Shown here in pieces: positions 1 through 8,800 of a DNA stretch of 64,000 nt (positions are counted from its first letter, which is position 1; the number at the start of each line of letters is the position of its first letter). The notes under the pieces are model-generated. The model saw only the letters and a program-made list of their open reading frames with translations, was not told the DNA's origin and searched no databases. Position numbers and translations under genes: made by a program. This stretch comes from Catellatospora paridis (GTDB lineage: Bacteria > Actinomycetota > Actinomycetes > Mycobacteriales > Micromonosporaceae): positions 244,204 to 308,203 of the forward strand of contig NZ_WBZD01000020.1 in the NCBI RefSeq assembly GCF_009720365.1, written 5' to 3'.

Positions 1-349
1 CGTGCACGGTCACCGTCACCGGGCAGCTGGCCCGCAGCGGGCAGGTGTAGAACGGCGAGTGCAGCACCTGCGCGCCGACCTGCTGGGCGAGCAGCGGCAG
101 GCCGGTCTGTTCCCAGGCCAGCCGGGCCGGGCGGTGGGCCACCGCGGCGGGCGCGGCGACGACCTGCGCATGCGGCAGGGTGCGGGCGTAGCGCTCCTGG
201 TCGGTCCGTTGGGATACCACGACCAGGTCGATGTCGGAATGGTCGGCCAGAGCGCCGAGCAGCCCGTCGAGATACCTACCCACGCCGCCGCGGTCAGCGG
301 GAACGCTGGTGGCGTCGACAAGCACCCGGGGAGAGCGAGCGATCGTCAC
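1..349 (-). CDS. Glycosyltransferase family 4, N-terminal part (truncated by window edge)
   Basis: Only the first 116 or so residues lie in the window; the gene runs off the left edge. The protein begins VTIARSPRVLVDATSVPADR followed by GGVGRYLDGLLGAL, the typical opening of retaining GT-B glycosyltransferases (GT4, RfaG/mannosyltransferase type), where the glycine-rich loop after the first beta strand contacts the nucleotide sugar and acceptor. The GTG start at 349 was chosen because an AAGGAG ribosome binding site ends 8 nt upstream. The acceptor-side Rossmann fold is present; the donor-binding half is missing, so substrate cannot be inferred. Such enzymes usually act at the cytoplasmic face of the membrane in glycolipid or cell-wall glycan synthesis. 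The gene is divergent from the TIGR03089 gene at 507. Confidence 0.75.
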   Translation of the reverse strand, partial: MTIARSPRVLVDATSVPADRGGVGRYLDGLLGALADHSDIDLVVVSQRTDQERYARTLPHAQVVAAPAAVAHRPARLAWEQTGLPLLAQQVGAQVLHSPFYTCPLRASCPVTVTVH

Positions 350-506
350 GGTGAACACTCCTTGTGGGGGTGTGCAGCGCAGCCCAGCCGACCGCCGCTC
401 TGCGGTTGTGAGACTGTGCGCTGTTTCACAGCAGTCACGCTTCAGACTACGCCCGACATGCCCCATGGCAAGGTCCACGACGCGGCAGTGTCGGTAGCCT
501 GACCAC

Positions 507-1220
507 GTGTCCACTATCGGTCAGCTCTTCGCCGCGACGGTCGCCACCGATCCGGCAAAACCCCTTCTCACCTGGTACGACGACGCGACGGGTGAGCGTA
601 CCGAGCTCTCCGGCGCGACGCTGGCCAACTGGGTGTCCAAGACGGCGAACCTGCTCGTCGACGGGTGCGGGCTCGGCCCCGGCAGCGTCGCCTCGATCTC
701 GCTGCCGCCGCACTGGCAGACCGCTTCGATCATGCTGGCCTGCTGGACGGCCGGGCTGGCCGTGTCGCACAGTGCGGACGTGCCCGCCGACGTCGCCTTC
801 GTCGAGCCCGAGGCCGCCCCCGCCGCGCCCGACACGTACGCCGTCAGCCTGCACCCGTTCGCGCTGCCGCTGCGCGGCCTGCCGTCGGGCGTGTCGGATT
901 GGGTCAGCTCGGCCCGCGCGCACGGCGACTTCTACGGCGGCCCGGCCGCCGACCCGGGTGCGCCATCGCTGGTCGGGCTGCCCGGTGGCGGCGGTTCGAT
1001 CACGCACGCCGAACTGGCGGAGCGCTCGCTGGCGCGCGCGAAGGAGCTGGAGATCGCCAAGGGCGACCGGGTGCTGATCGACATCGGCGCGCACCCGCGC
1101 CCGCTGGACTGGCTGACCGCCCCGATCGCCGCCGGCGCGTCGCTGGTCCTCTCCTACCGCACCGCCCCCGGCATCCTCGACACCCGCGCCGCCACCGAAC
1201 GCGCCCGCCTCATCCCCTGA
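507..1220 (+). CDS. TIGR03089 family protein (AMP-ligase-like fragment)
   Basis: A 237-residue protein with a GTG start giving MSTIGQLFAATVATDPAKPL. The N-terminal 110 residues resemble the start of adenylate-forming acyl-CoA ligases (substrate loading text such as PLLTWYDDATGERTELS, then NWVSKTANLLVDG and a GPGSVASISLPPHWQ segment), but the protein ends before any ATP-binding P-loop or the catalytic-lysine domain. This matches the actinobacterial TIGR03089 family, whose function is unknown. It is therefore a truncated ligase-like fold rather than an active synthetase (inference). It stands alone: divergent from the glycosyltransferase and convergent with acetoacetyl-CoA synthetase, with a long hairpin between. 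Confidence 0.8.
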   Translation: MSTIGQLFAATVATDPAKPLLTWYDDATGERTELSGATLANWVSKTANLLVDGCGLGPGSVASISLPPHWQTASIMLACWTAGLAVSHSADVPADVAFVEPEAAPAAPDTYAVSLHPFALPLRGLPSGVSDWVSSARAHGDFYGGPAADPGAPSLVGLPGGGGSITHAELAERSLARAKELEIAKGDRVLIDIGAHPRPLDWLTAPIAAGASLVLSYRTAPGILDTRAATERARLIP

Positions 1221-1244
1221 CCGTCCCGACCCGCCCCAACTTAA

Positions 1245-1309
1245 ATAGACACTGGCCTATCTAGTTGAAAAATCGTAGATCGCCCTCAACCAGATAGGCC
1301 AGCGTCTAT
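1245..1309. terminator. Long stem-loop between convergent genes
   Basis: Two 24-nt arms (1245-1268 and 1286-1309) pair with about two mismatches around a 17-nt loop. The arm sequence includes ATAGACACTGGCCTATCT. It lies between the ends of the TIGR03089 gene and acetoacetyl-CoA synthetase, so it can act as a bidirectional terminator. It is more AT-rich than its surroundings and has no clear U-tract. Confidence 0.6.
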
Positions 1310-1354
1310 CAAGGACGGTTGGTCGCGGCGGTGGGCCGCCCTGGCGGCAGCGGG

Positions 1355-3319
1355 TCAGCGGGACTTGGCGAGGTGTTCGAAGGCGAGGAGGGATTCGGGG
1401 TTGGCCAGGGCGCCCTTGGCGGCGGCGGACTCGACCGGGGTGCCGGTGAGGATGCGCTTGACGGGGACTTCGAGCTTCTTGCCGGACAAGGTGCGCGGGA
1501 CGGCTGCGACCTGGTGGATCACGTCGGGAATGTGGCGCGGGGACAGCGCGGTGCGCAGCTCGCGGGCGATCTTGGACTTGAGGGCGCCGTCGAGGTCGAG
1601 GCCGGGCTGGAGCACCACGAACAGCAGCAGCTCGCCGGCGCCACCCTCGTCGTCTTCCAGGTGGACCACGACCGAGTCGGCGACCTCGGCCATGCCCTCG
1701 ACGACGGAGTAGAACTCGGCGGTGCCGAGGCGTACGCCGCCGCGGTTCAGGGTCGCGTCGGAGCGGCCGGTGATGACGCAGGTGCCGCGGTCGGTGACGG
1801 TGATCCAGTCGCCGTGCCGCCATACGCCGGGGAAGACGTCGAAGTAGGCCTCGCGGTAGCGGGAGCCGTCGGCGTCGCCCCAGAAGGCGACCGGCATGCT
1901 CGGCATCGGCGCGCTGATGACCAGCTCGCCGAGCGCGTTGTCGAGCGGGTGGCCGGTCGGGTCGTACGCCTCCACCTTCGCGCCGAGCGCGCGGGCCGAG
2001 ATCTCACCGGGGTAGACCGGGTTGAGCGGGGTGCCGCCGACGAAGCCGGTGCACACGTCGGTGCCGCCGGACAGCGAGATCAGCAGCAGGTCGGGCTTGA
2101 CGTTCTCGTACACCCAGAGGTAGCCCTCGGGTGGCAGCGGCGCGCCCGTCGAGCCCAGCCCGCGCAGCTTGGACAGGTCCGCGATCTCCCGCGGCACGAT
2201 GCCGTCCTTGCGGCAGGCCAGCAGGTAGGGCGCGGAGGTGCCGAAGTAGGTCATGCCCGCCTCCTCCGCCAGCCGCCACAGCGCGCCGAGGTCGGGGGCG
2301 GCCGGGTTGCCGTCGAAGAGCACGATCGCCGAGCCGACGGCCGGGCCGGAGACCAGGTAGTTCCACATCATCCAGCCGGTGGTGGAGAACCAGAAGTAGC
2401 GGTCGCCCGGCCCCAGGTCGTGGTGCAGGGCGAGCATCTTCAGGTGCTCCAGCAGGATGCCGCCGTGGCCGTGCACGATCGGCTTGGGCAGGCCGGTGGT
2501 GCCGGAGGAGTAGAGGACGTACAGCGGCTGGGCGAACGGGACCGGGGTGAACTCCAGCGGCTCCGCGGTGTCGGCGGCCAGCTCGCCGAGGCCGATCTGG
2601 CCCTGGGTGTACGGCAGCAGCACGGTGTGGACCAGCGACGGCAGCGCCGTTTGGATGGCCGCGACCTCGCCGTGGCGGTCGATGAGCTTCTCGCCGTAGC
2701 GGTAGCCGTCGACGGCGACCAGGACCTTCGGCGAGATCTGCTGCCAGCGGTCGGTGACGCTGCGGGTGCCGAACTCGGGCGCGCAGGACGAGAAGATCGC
2801 GCCGAGGCTCGCCGTGGCCAGCATCAGCACCACGGTCTCCGGGATGTTCGGCAGGTATGCCGCCACCCGGTCCCCCTCGCCGACGCCGAGCCGGCGCAGC
2901 CCGGCCCGCGCCCGGCGGACCTGCTCGCGCAGCTGCGCGGCGGTGAGGATGACCGGCTCACGGGTCTGCGAGTAGCCCAGCACCATCGGCTCGTCGTCGC
3001 CGACGCCCGGCATGCGCAGCACGTGCTCGGCGTAGTTCAGCGTCGCGCCGGGGAACCAGTCCGCGCCCGGCATGGTGGCGGCGGCCAACACCTCGGTGGG
3101 CTGGTCATGGGCGATGACCTCGAAGTAGTCCCAGATCGAGGACCAGAAGCCGGCCAGGTCGGTGGTGCTCCAGCGCCACAGCTCGTCGTACACGCCGCCT
3201 GGGCGGCCCGGCTGCTCGGTGAAGGTCAGCCCGCGCTCGCGCTCCAGCCAGCCCAGATAGTCGCCGATGCGGGAGTGCTGCCTGATGTCGGCCGGTGGGG
3301 TCCACAGCGCTTCGGTCAT
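1355..3319 (-). CDS. Acetoacetyl-CoA synthetase
   Basis: A 654-residue adenylate-forming ligase predicted to convert acetoacetate, ATP and CoA to acetoacetyl-CoA in the cytoplasm, feeding beta-oxidation, polyketide or polyhydroxybutyrate metabolism. The N-terminal linker resembles the acetyl-CoA synthetase N-terminal domain (residues 30-90). The P-loop SSGTTGLPK is at 271-279, followed by PIVHGHGG. The hinge/A8 motif GRSDATLNRGGVRLGTAEFY and the C-terminal LSGKKLEVPVKRI with the catalytic lysine near 614 are intact. Length and the WFPGATLNYAEH signature fit AacS better than Acs. The start is one of two adjacent ATGs (3322 or 3319) behind GGAGAGG. It ends against the convergent TIGR03089 gene. 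Confidence 0.9.
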   Translation of the reverse strand: MTEALWTPPADIRQHSRIGDYLGWLERERGLTFTEQPGRPGGVYDELWRWSTTDLAGFWSSIWDYFEVIAHDQPTEVLAAATMPGADWFPGATLNYAEHVLRMPGVGDDEPMVLGYSQTREPVILTAAQLREQVRRARAGLRRLGVGEGDRVAAYLPNIPETVVLMLATASLGAIFSSCAPEFGTRSVTDRWQQISPKVLVAVDGYRYGEKLIDRHGEVAAIQTALPSLVHTVLLPYTQGQIGLGELAADTAEPLEFTPVPFAQPLYVLYSSGTTGLPKPIVHGHGGILLEHLKMLALHHDLGPGDRYFWFSTTGWMMWNYLVSGPAVGSAIVLFDGNPAAPDLGALWRLAEEAGMTYFGTSAPYLLACRKDGIVPREIADLSKLRGLGSTGAPLPPEGYLWVYENVKPDLLLISLSGGTDVCTGFVGGTPLNPVYPGEISARALGAKVEAYDPTGHPLDNALGELVISAPMPSMPVAFWGDADGSRYREAYFDVFPGVWRHGDWITVTDRGTCVITGRSDATLNRGGVRLGTAEFYSVVEGMAEVADSVVVHLEDDEGGAGELLLFVVLQPGLDLDGALKSKIARELRTALSPRHIPDVIHQVAAVPRTLSGKKLEVPVKRILTGTPVESAAAKGALANPESLLAFEHLAKSR

Positions 3320-3519
3320 CATGATCCTCTCCCGCGAAACAACGTCGTACCGCAGTCGCATCCTGCCGCATGGCACGACGGATCATTCTCCGACCTGGCC
3401 GGGCCTGGCCGCGCTGGGTTCAGGCACACCGCATGCCGCCCGTCCATGGTCCACGCCGACATCAGCGCCCGCCACCGGTCCCTGTCACGCGGGACCGGCG
3501 GGACGAGGGCCGGGCGCGG

Positions 3520-4044
3520 TCAGGCGCCGTCGGCGCGGTGCTTGTCGATGGCCTTGCGGCGGGCGAGGCGATGCTCGCGGCGGATCTCGGCCTCGTGGGA
3601 GCGGCGTACGTCCTCGGGGCTCTCCGGGACCACCGGCGGCACCGCGCGGGGGTTGCCGTCCGCGTCGACCCCGACGAACACCAGGTATGCCGTGGCCACG
3701 TTGACGGGCTCTCGGTCGGCCTCGTTCCAGCGCTCGGCGAACACCGTCACGCCGATCTCCAGCGAGGTCTTGCCGGTCCAGTTGACCTGCGCCTTGGCGT
3801 GCACCAGGTCGCCGACCTTGACCGGCACCATGAGCGTGATCTCGTCGATGGCCACCGTCACCGCGTTGAACCCGCAGTGCCGGGCCGCGGCGGCGCCCGC
3901 CGCGTCGTCCACGAACTTCATGATCACGCCACCGTGCACGGTCCCGTACAGGTTGACGTCCTGGTTCGTCATGATGCGGCTCAGCGTGACCCGCGAGAAC
4001 GCGGTCGGGTGGCCGTGCGGTGGAGTGTCGATCACGCCGTTCAC
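3520..4044 (-). CDS. Acyl-CoA thioesterase, hot-dog fold (YciA/BACH type)
   Basis: About 174 residues carrying a single hot-dog domain. The core reads SRIMTNQDVNLYGTVHGG, then VIMKFVDDAAGAAAARH, the region that in this family contains the active-site aspartate and the helix binding the acyl-CoA. It is predicted to hydrolyse medium- or long-chain acyl-CoA to free acid and CoA in the cytoplasm. The C-terminus is a basic tail (about residues 145-174) beyond the usual domain. The start is uncertain: GTG codons at 4074, 4044 and 4035 are all in frame, and 4044 follows a GGGGG stretch. Its upstream region overlaps the divergent promoter of the membrane gene at 4102. It lies 200 bp upstream of acetoacetyl-CoA synthetase, so a shared role in acyl-CoA metabolism is plausible. 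Confidence 0.85.
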   Translation of the reverse strand: MNGVIDTPPHGHPTAFSRVTLSRIMTNQDVNLYGTVHGGVIMKFVDDAAGAAAARHCGFNAVTVAIDEITLMVPVKVGDLVHAKAQVNWTGKTSLEIGVTVFAERWNEADREPVNVATAYLVFVGVDADGNPRAVPPVVPESPEDVRRSHEAEIRREHRLARRKAIDKHRADGA

Positions 4045-4065
4045 CGTACGCCCCCGGCCGAACGG

Positions 4066-4093
4066 TTGACGCACGGCGGGATTTCAGTAAGGT
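4066..4093 (+). promoter_or_regulatory. Housekeeping-type promoter giving a leaderless mRNA
   Basis: TTGACG (4066-4071), a 16-nt spacer and TAAGGT (4088-4093, TAnnnT type). The ATG of the membrane gene begins at 4102, only 8 nt after the -10, so transcription should start at or next to the start codon. No ribosome binding site precedes the ATG, consistent with leaderless translation, which is common in actinobacteria. Confidence 0.6.
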
Positions 4094-4101
4094 AGCCGCA
4101 C

Positions 4102-4683
4102 ATGCGCCATGTATGGAGCCTTCTCGCCGGAATTGTGATCACGCCCCTGGCCTGGTTCGCCGTCGCGTACGGACAGGCCGTCATGTTCGACGCCGCGCAA
4201 GTCGGCGGTCACCGTCCGCTGTGGCTGGGGCTGGTGCTGTTCGCCGCCGTCGGCCTGCTGCTCGGCCTGGTCGGCAGCCTGCGGGTGTCACCCGCGGGAC
4301 CGCTGTTCGTGGCGTTGAGCTACGTCGGCGCGACCGCCTTCCTCATCGCCCGGCCCGAGGCGGCCAAGCAGGCGCTGCCCGACCTGCTCGAGGTCTCCGG
4401 CACCCTGATCGTCCCGCTGAGCCCGGTGTCCACCGGCGTGCTGGGGTTGATCGGGATGATGCTGCTGATCGCCGTACTGAGCCTGCAGCGCTGGCGCAGC
4501 TGGCCGCGTCCGGCCGCGGCGACCGAGCCGACCTGGCCGGAGATGCTGGCCCCGTCCTCCGCCGACCGCCACGAGAACACGCTGGCAGACCGCGACTCGT
4601 TCAACGGCTTCGCCGACTTGCGGACCCCGGCAGACGCGAGCGGCGTCGATGCGCCATCCTGGAGCGCGCCAACCAAGGTCTGA
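4102..4683 (+). CDS. Four-helix membrane protein, function unknown (paralogue 1)
   Basis: A 193-residue integral membrane protein with hydrophobic segments at about 5-25, 42-60, 66-84 and 106-126, then a polar cytoplasmic tail of some 65 residues. It begins MRHVWSLLAGIVITPLAWFA; the next gene encodes a protein beginning MRHIGSFLLALVFAPAIFL, and both share the spacing of four helices and an RVSPAGPLF/RLSPVGPFL segment. The two are therefore tandem paralogues. I do not recognise a named family. The start follows a leaderless promoter. The stop codon lies 14 nt before the next start, so the pair forms an operon. Confidence 0.75.
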   Translation: MRHVWSLLAGIVITPLAWFAVAYGQAVMFDAAQVGGHRPLWLGLVLFAAVGLLLGLVGSLRVSPAGPLFVALSYVGATAFLIARPEAAKQALPDLLEVSGTLIVPLSPVSTGVLGLIGMMLLIAVLSLQRWRSWPRPAAATEPTWPEMLAPSSADRHENTLADRDSFNGFADLRTPADASGVDAPSWSAPTKV

Positions 4684-4697
4684 CCCCGGAGGCATGG

Positions 4698-5711
4698 ATG
4701 CGCCACATTGGATCGTTTCTGCTCGCGCTCGTGTTCGCCCCAGCGATCTTCTTGCTGACCGGGACCGGACTCAGCGCCTTCCAGACCATGTGGGTGTCCG
4801 GCGGTGCGCCGTCCGCGGTCGTCGACGCCGCCGTCGCCACGGGCGCGCTGCTGCTGGCGAGCATCCTCTACGCGATCCTCACCATGGTCCGGCTGTCCCC
4901 GGTCGGCCCGTTCCTGGCCGGGCTGGGCATGTTCGTCATGAGCGCGTGGGCGGCGAGCTGGCCGCAGTCCTATGCCGAGACGTTCGCCATGCTCGACGTG
5001 CACATGGGCGGCGCGGTCGGCCAGTCCGGCCTCGGCCTGGTGCTGGCAGTGCCGCTGCTGGCCACGGTGGTGAGCCCGCGCCGCTGGCGCAAGCACGAGC
5101 GGCTGGCCGACGAGACCGTCGCGCTGCAGGCGTACCCGCTGCAGCAGGGTCGCCCGGCCGTGCCTGCGGACCAGACCCGGGCGTTCACCAGCGTGCCCGG
5201 CGAGACGGGGTACACCGGCCTGCCCGACGTGCCGCCGCCGTCGCTGCACTACCCGCGTGCCACGCCGCAGAGCATCCCGACGGTGAACGTGCCGCCCACC
5301 CCGGTCGCACCCCCGCAGGCCGCACCGCCGCAAGCTGCACCCCCGAAGGCTGCACCGTCGAAGGCGGCCCGGTCGAAGGCCGCGCCCGTCGCGGCTGCTC
5401 CGCCCGGCGAGGCCCCGCCGCTGCCGCGCCGCACCCCGGCGGCCGAGTCGGCCGTCGCCGCCGCGGCGACCCAGCCCGCGGTTTCCGCGCAGGCCACGAC
5501 CCAGCCGGCGCCCCCGGCCCAGGCTGCTCCGCCGGTGGCGCAGCCTCCGGTCGCGCAGCCCGCGGTCCCGCCGCAGCGTTCGGCCACGGCGCCTTCCTCG
5601 GCCGCTCCGGCGGCTTCGCAGAGCCCGGTGCCGCCGCCGCTGCCCGAGGAGTCGACGGTCATGCTGACCCCGCCCGCCGACCAGCAGACCATCAAGTTGG
5701 AGAGGGACTGA
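4698..5711 (+). CDS. Four-helix membrane protein with long Pro/Ala-rich tail (paralogue 2)
   Basis: A 337-residue protein. The first 135 residues form four hydrophobic helices matching the preceding gene, including RLSPVGPFLAGLGMF. The remaining 200 residues are a low-complexity cytoplasmic tail rich in Ala, Pro and Gln with imperfect repeats of the form APPQAAPPKAAP, ending in STVMLTPPADQQTIKLERD. The tail end, with Thr residues next to acidic and hydrophobic residues, could be a phosphorylation or FHA-binding target (speculative). The ATG at 4698 sits 5 nt after GGAGG, which overlaps the end of the upstream gene's stop region, implying translational coupling. A strong hairpin follows. Confidence 0.75.
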   Translation: MRHIGSFLLALVFAPAIFLLTGTGLSAFQTMWVSGGAPSAVVDAAVATGALLLASILYAILTMVRLSPVGPFLAGLGMFVMSAWAASWPQSYAETFAMLDVHMGGAVGQSGLGLVLAVPLLATVVSPRRWRKHERLADETVALQAYPLQQGRPAVPADQTRAFTSVPGETGYTGLPDVPPPSLHYPRATPQSIPTVNVPPTPVAPPQAAPPQAAPPKAAPSKAARSKAAPVAAAPPGEAPPLPRRTPAAESAVAAAATQPAVSAQATTQPAPPAQAAPPVAQPPVAQPAVPPQRSATAPSSAAPAASQSPVPPPLPEESTVMLTPPADQQTIKLERD

Positions 5712-5717
5712 CTCACC

Positions 5718-5765
5718 CGGCCCACGACTGCGTTGTTGTGACAACGACACAGCAGTCGTGGGCCG
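5718..5765. terminator. Nested stem-loop between convergent genes
   Basis: A perfect 14-bp outer stem (CGGCCCACGACTGC at 5718-5731 with 5752-5765) encloses a smaller GTTGT/ACAAC stem. It lies between the tandem membrane genes and the convergent helicase gene and can serve both. Confidence 0.75.
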
Positions 5766-5801
5766 CGCCGTCAGCTGTCCGCCGGGCGCGGCCCGTCGGC
5801 G

Positions 5802-8800
5802 TCAGGCGGGCAGGCTCGCCAGGGCGCGGTAGATGCGCTTGTCGGAGACCGGGTACGGCGTGCCCAGCGACTGGGCGAAGTAGCTGACCCGCAGCTCCTC
5901 GATCATCCAGCGGACCTCGGCCAGGGTGTCCCAGCCGGGCGCGCCGGGCCGGACCGCGGCGCGGGCATCCGCGTACTCCTGCTGGACATCCTCGATCAGC
6001 AGCAGCCTCTCCCGGTCGCGCTGCGGCGACTCGGGCAGCTTCGCCAGCCGCTGCTCGACGGCGCGCAGGTAGCGCACGAGGTCGGGCAGCCTGCGCAGCC
6101 CGGTCGCGGCCACGAACCCGGGGTAGACCAGCCGGGTGAGCTGGGCCCGGATGTCGGCCACCGAACGCACCAGCAGCACGTTGGTGATCGACTTGAGCTG
6201 CCGGTCGATGTCGTAGGTGAGCGACAGGATCGGGTCCAGCTGCTGCAGGATCTCGTACATCGTGTCGGGCATGTCCGCCCGTGCCTTCGCGACCAGGGCG
6301 GCGAACGCGTCGGCGTCCCAGGCCGGGCCGCCCGCCTCGATGATCACCTTGTCGACGGCGGTGGTGACCACGTCCTCCAGCAGCTTGCCGACGCTGCCGT
6401 GCGGGTTGCGGCTCAGCGCCAATTTCGCCTGGTTGGACAGCCGTCCCTGGAGCGACTTCAGCGGTGGCGGCGCGCACAGCAGCACCAGCCGCCGGGTGCC
6501 GCGCCACATCGCGTTCCACTGCTCGCCGGGGCTGTCGAAGACGCCGACGCCCACGCTGTCGCCCTCGTCGACCAGGGCCGGATAACCCTTCACGGCGTAG
6601 CCACCGCGCTGCCGCTCGACGACCTTCGCGAGCGGGCCGATGGTCCAGGCGCGCAGCCCGTGCTGCTCCATGTCGTCGGCCGCCGCGGCGACGGCGGCCT
6701 GTGCCTTGTCCCGCAGCCGTCGCTTGAGCTCGGCCAGGTCCTTGCCCTCGGCGAGGGTCTTGCCCTGCTCGTCCTCGACCCGGAAGGTCATCCGCAGGTG
6801 GTCGGGCACCTTGTCCGGCTCCCAGGCCTCCCGGGCCACCACCACACCGGTCATCGCGCGCAGCTGCCGTTCCAGCAGCGCGAGCAGCGGCTGCCCGTCG
6901 GGCTTCTGCCCGGCGAGCGCCTCCTTCACGTAGTCGGGCACCGGCACGAAGTTGCGCCGGATCGACTTGGGCAGCGAGCGCACCAGCGCCACGGCCAGTT
7001 CCTCGCGTACGCCGGGGATCTGCCAGTCGAACCCGGCCGGGGTGATCTGGTTGAGCAGCGGCAGCGGGACGTGCACGGTCACGCCGTCGGCGTTGGCGCC
7101 CGGCTCGAACTGGTAGGTCAGCGGCAGCTCGAACTCGCCCTGCTGCCACACGTCGGGGTAGTCGTCCTCGTCGACACCGCCCGCGGCCTCGTTGACCAGC
7201 ATCGACTTCTCGAAGCTGAGCAGGTCGGGGGTTTCGTGGCGGGCTTTCTTCCACCAGCTGTCGAAGTGACGGCCGGAGACGATGTCGGCGGGCAGGCGCT
7301 CGTCGTAGAAGTCGAACAGGGTGCCGTCGTCGACGAGGATGTCGCGGCGGCGTACCCGATGCTCCAGCTCTTCCACCTCGGCCAGCAGGTCGCGGTTGGC
7401 GTGGAAGAACTCGTGGTGGGTCTCCCAATCGCCGTCGACCAGGGCGTGCCGGATGAACAGCTCCCGGGACAACACCGGGTCGATCCGGCCGAAGTTGACC
7501 TTGCGTTTGGCGACGATCGGGATGCCGTAGAGCGTCACCTTCTCGTACGCCAAAACCGCGGCCTGCTTCTTCTCCCAGTGCGGTTCGCTGTACTGCCGCT
7601 TGACCAGGTGTTCGGCCAGGCTCTCGGCCCACTCAGGTTCGATCTTCGCGGCGATGCGGCCCCACAGCCGCGACGTCTCGACCAGCTCGGCCGCCATGAC
7701 CCACTTGGGCGACTTCTTGAACAGCGACGAGCCGGGGAACAGCGAGAACCGCGCGTTGCGGGCGCCGATGAAGTCGCGCTTCTCGGGGTCGTGCATGCCG
7801 ATGTGCGACAGCAGGCCCGACAGCAGCGACTGGTGCATCCGCTGCGGGTCGGCCGGCACGGTGTTGAGCGTGAAGCCCATGCCCTTGACCACCTGGCGCA
7901 GCTGGGACTCCAGGTCCTGCCACTCCCGGATGCGCAGGTAGTGCAGGAAGTCGGTCTTGCAGGTGCGCCGGAACTGGTTCGAGGACAGCTCCTGCTGCTG
8001 CTCCTTGATCCAGTTCCACAGGTTGAGGAACGCGACGAAGTCGGAGTCCTTGTCCGCGAAGCGGGCGTGCTTCTCCCCCGCGGCCTGCTGCTTGTCGGCG
8101 GGACGTTCCCGCGGGTCCTGGATGGACAGCGCGGCCGTGATGATCAGCACCTCACGCAGGCAGCCGTTGCGGTCTGCTTCGAGGACCATGCGGCCCAGGC
8201 GCGGGTCGACCGGCAGCTGGGCCAGCTTGCGGCCGAGCGGGGTGAGCTTGCCGGGCTCGCCGCGCACTGGGGCCTCCAGCGCACCCAGCTCGTGCAGCAG
8301 GTCCAGGCCGTCGGCGATGTTGCGGCGGTCCGGCGGGTCGATGAACGGGAACGCGGCGATGTCGCCCAGGCCTAGCGAGATCATCTGCAGGATGACCGAG
8401 GCCAGGTTGGTACGCAGGATCTCCGGCTCGGTGAACTCCGGCCGGCCGAGGAAGTCCGCCTCCTCGTAGAGCCGGATCGCGATGCCGTCGGAGAGGCGCC
8501 CGCAGCGGCCCTTGCGCTGGTTGGCCGAGGCCTGCGAGACCGCCTCGATGGGCAGCCGCTGCACCTTCAGCCGGTGGCTGTAGCGGGAGATGCGGGCGGT
8601 GCCCGGGTCGACCACGTACTTGATGCCCGGCACGGTCAGCGACGTCTCGGCGACGTTGGTGGCGAGCACGATGCGCCGCCCGGTGTGCTGCTGGAAGACC
8701 TTGTGCTGCTCGGCGGTGGACAGCCGGGCGTACAGCGGCAGGATCTCGGTGTGCCGCAGGTTGCGCTTGCGCAGCGCCTCGGCGGTGTCGCGGATCTCCC

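Noticed and set aside
420..432. GCTGT-ttc-ACAGC inverted repeat between the first two genes
   Set aside because: Only 5-bp arms; too short to separate from chance in GC-rich sequence.
1319..4069. A 916-codon open frame on the plus strand
   Set aside because: It lies antisense to acetoacetyl-CoA synthetase and the thioesterase, which have clear motifs; long antisense frames are expected at this GC content.
5249..5725. Alanine/glycine-rich antisense frame opposite the Pro/Ala-rich tail
   Set aside because: It mirrors the low-complexity repeat of the real gene.
6399..8375. A 658-codon open frame antisense to hrpA
   Set aside because: No protein motif, His/Gln/Arg-rich composition typical of a shadow frame.
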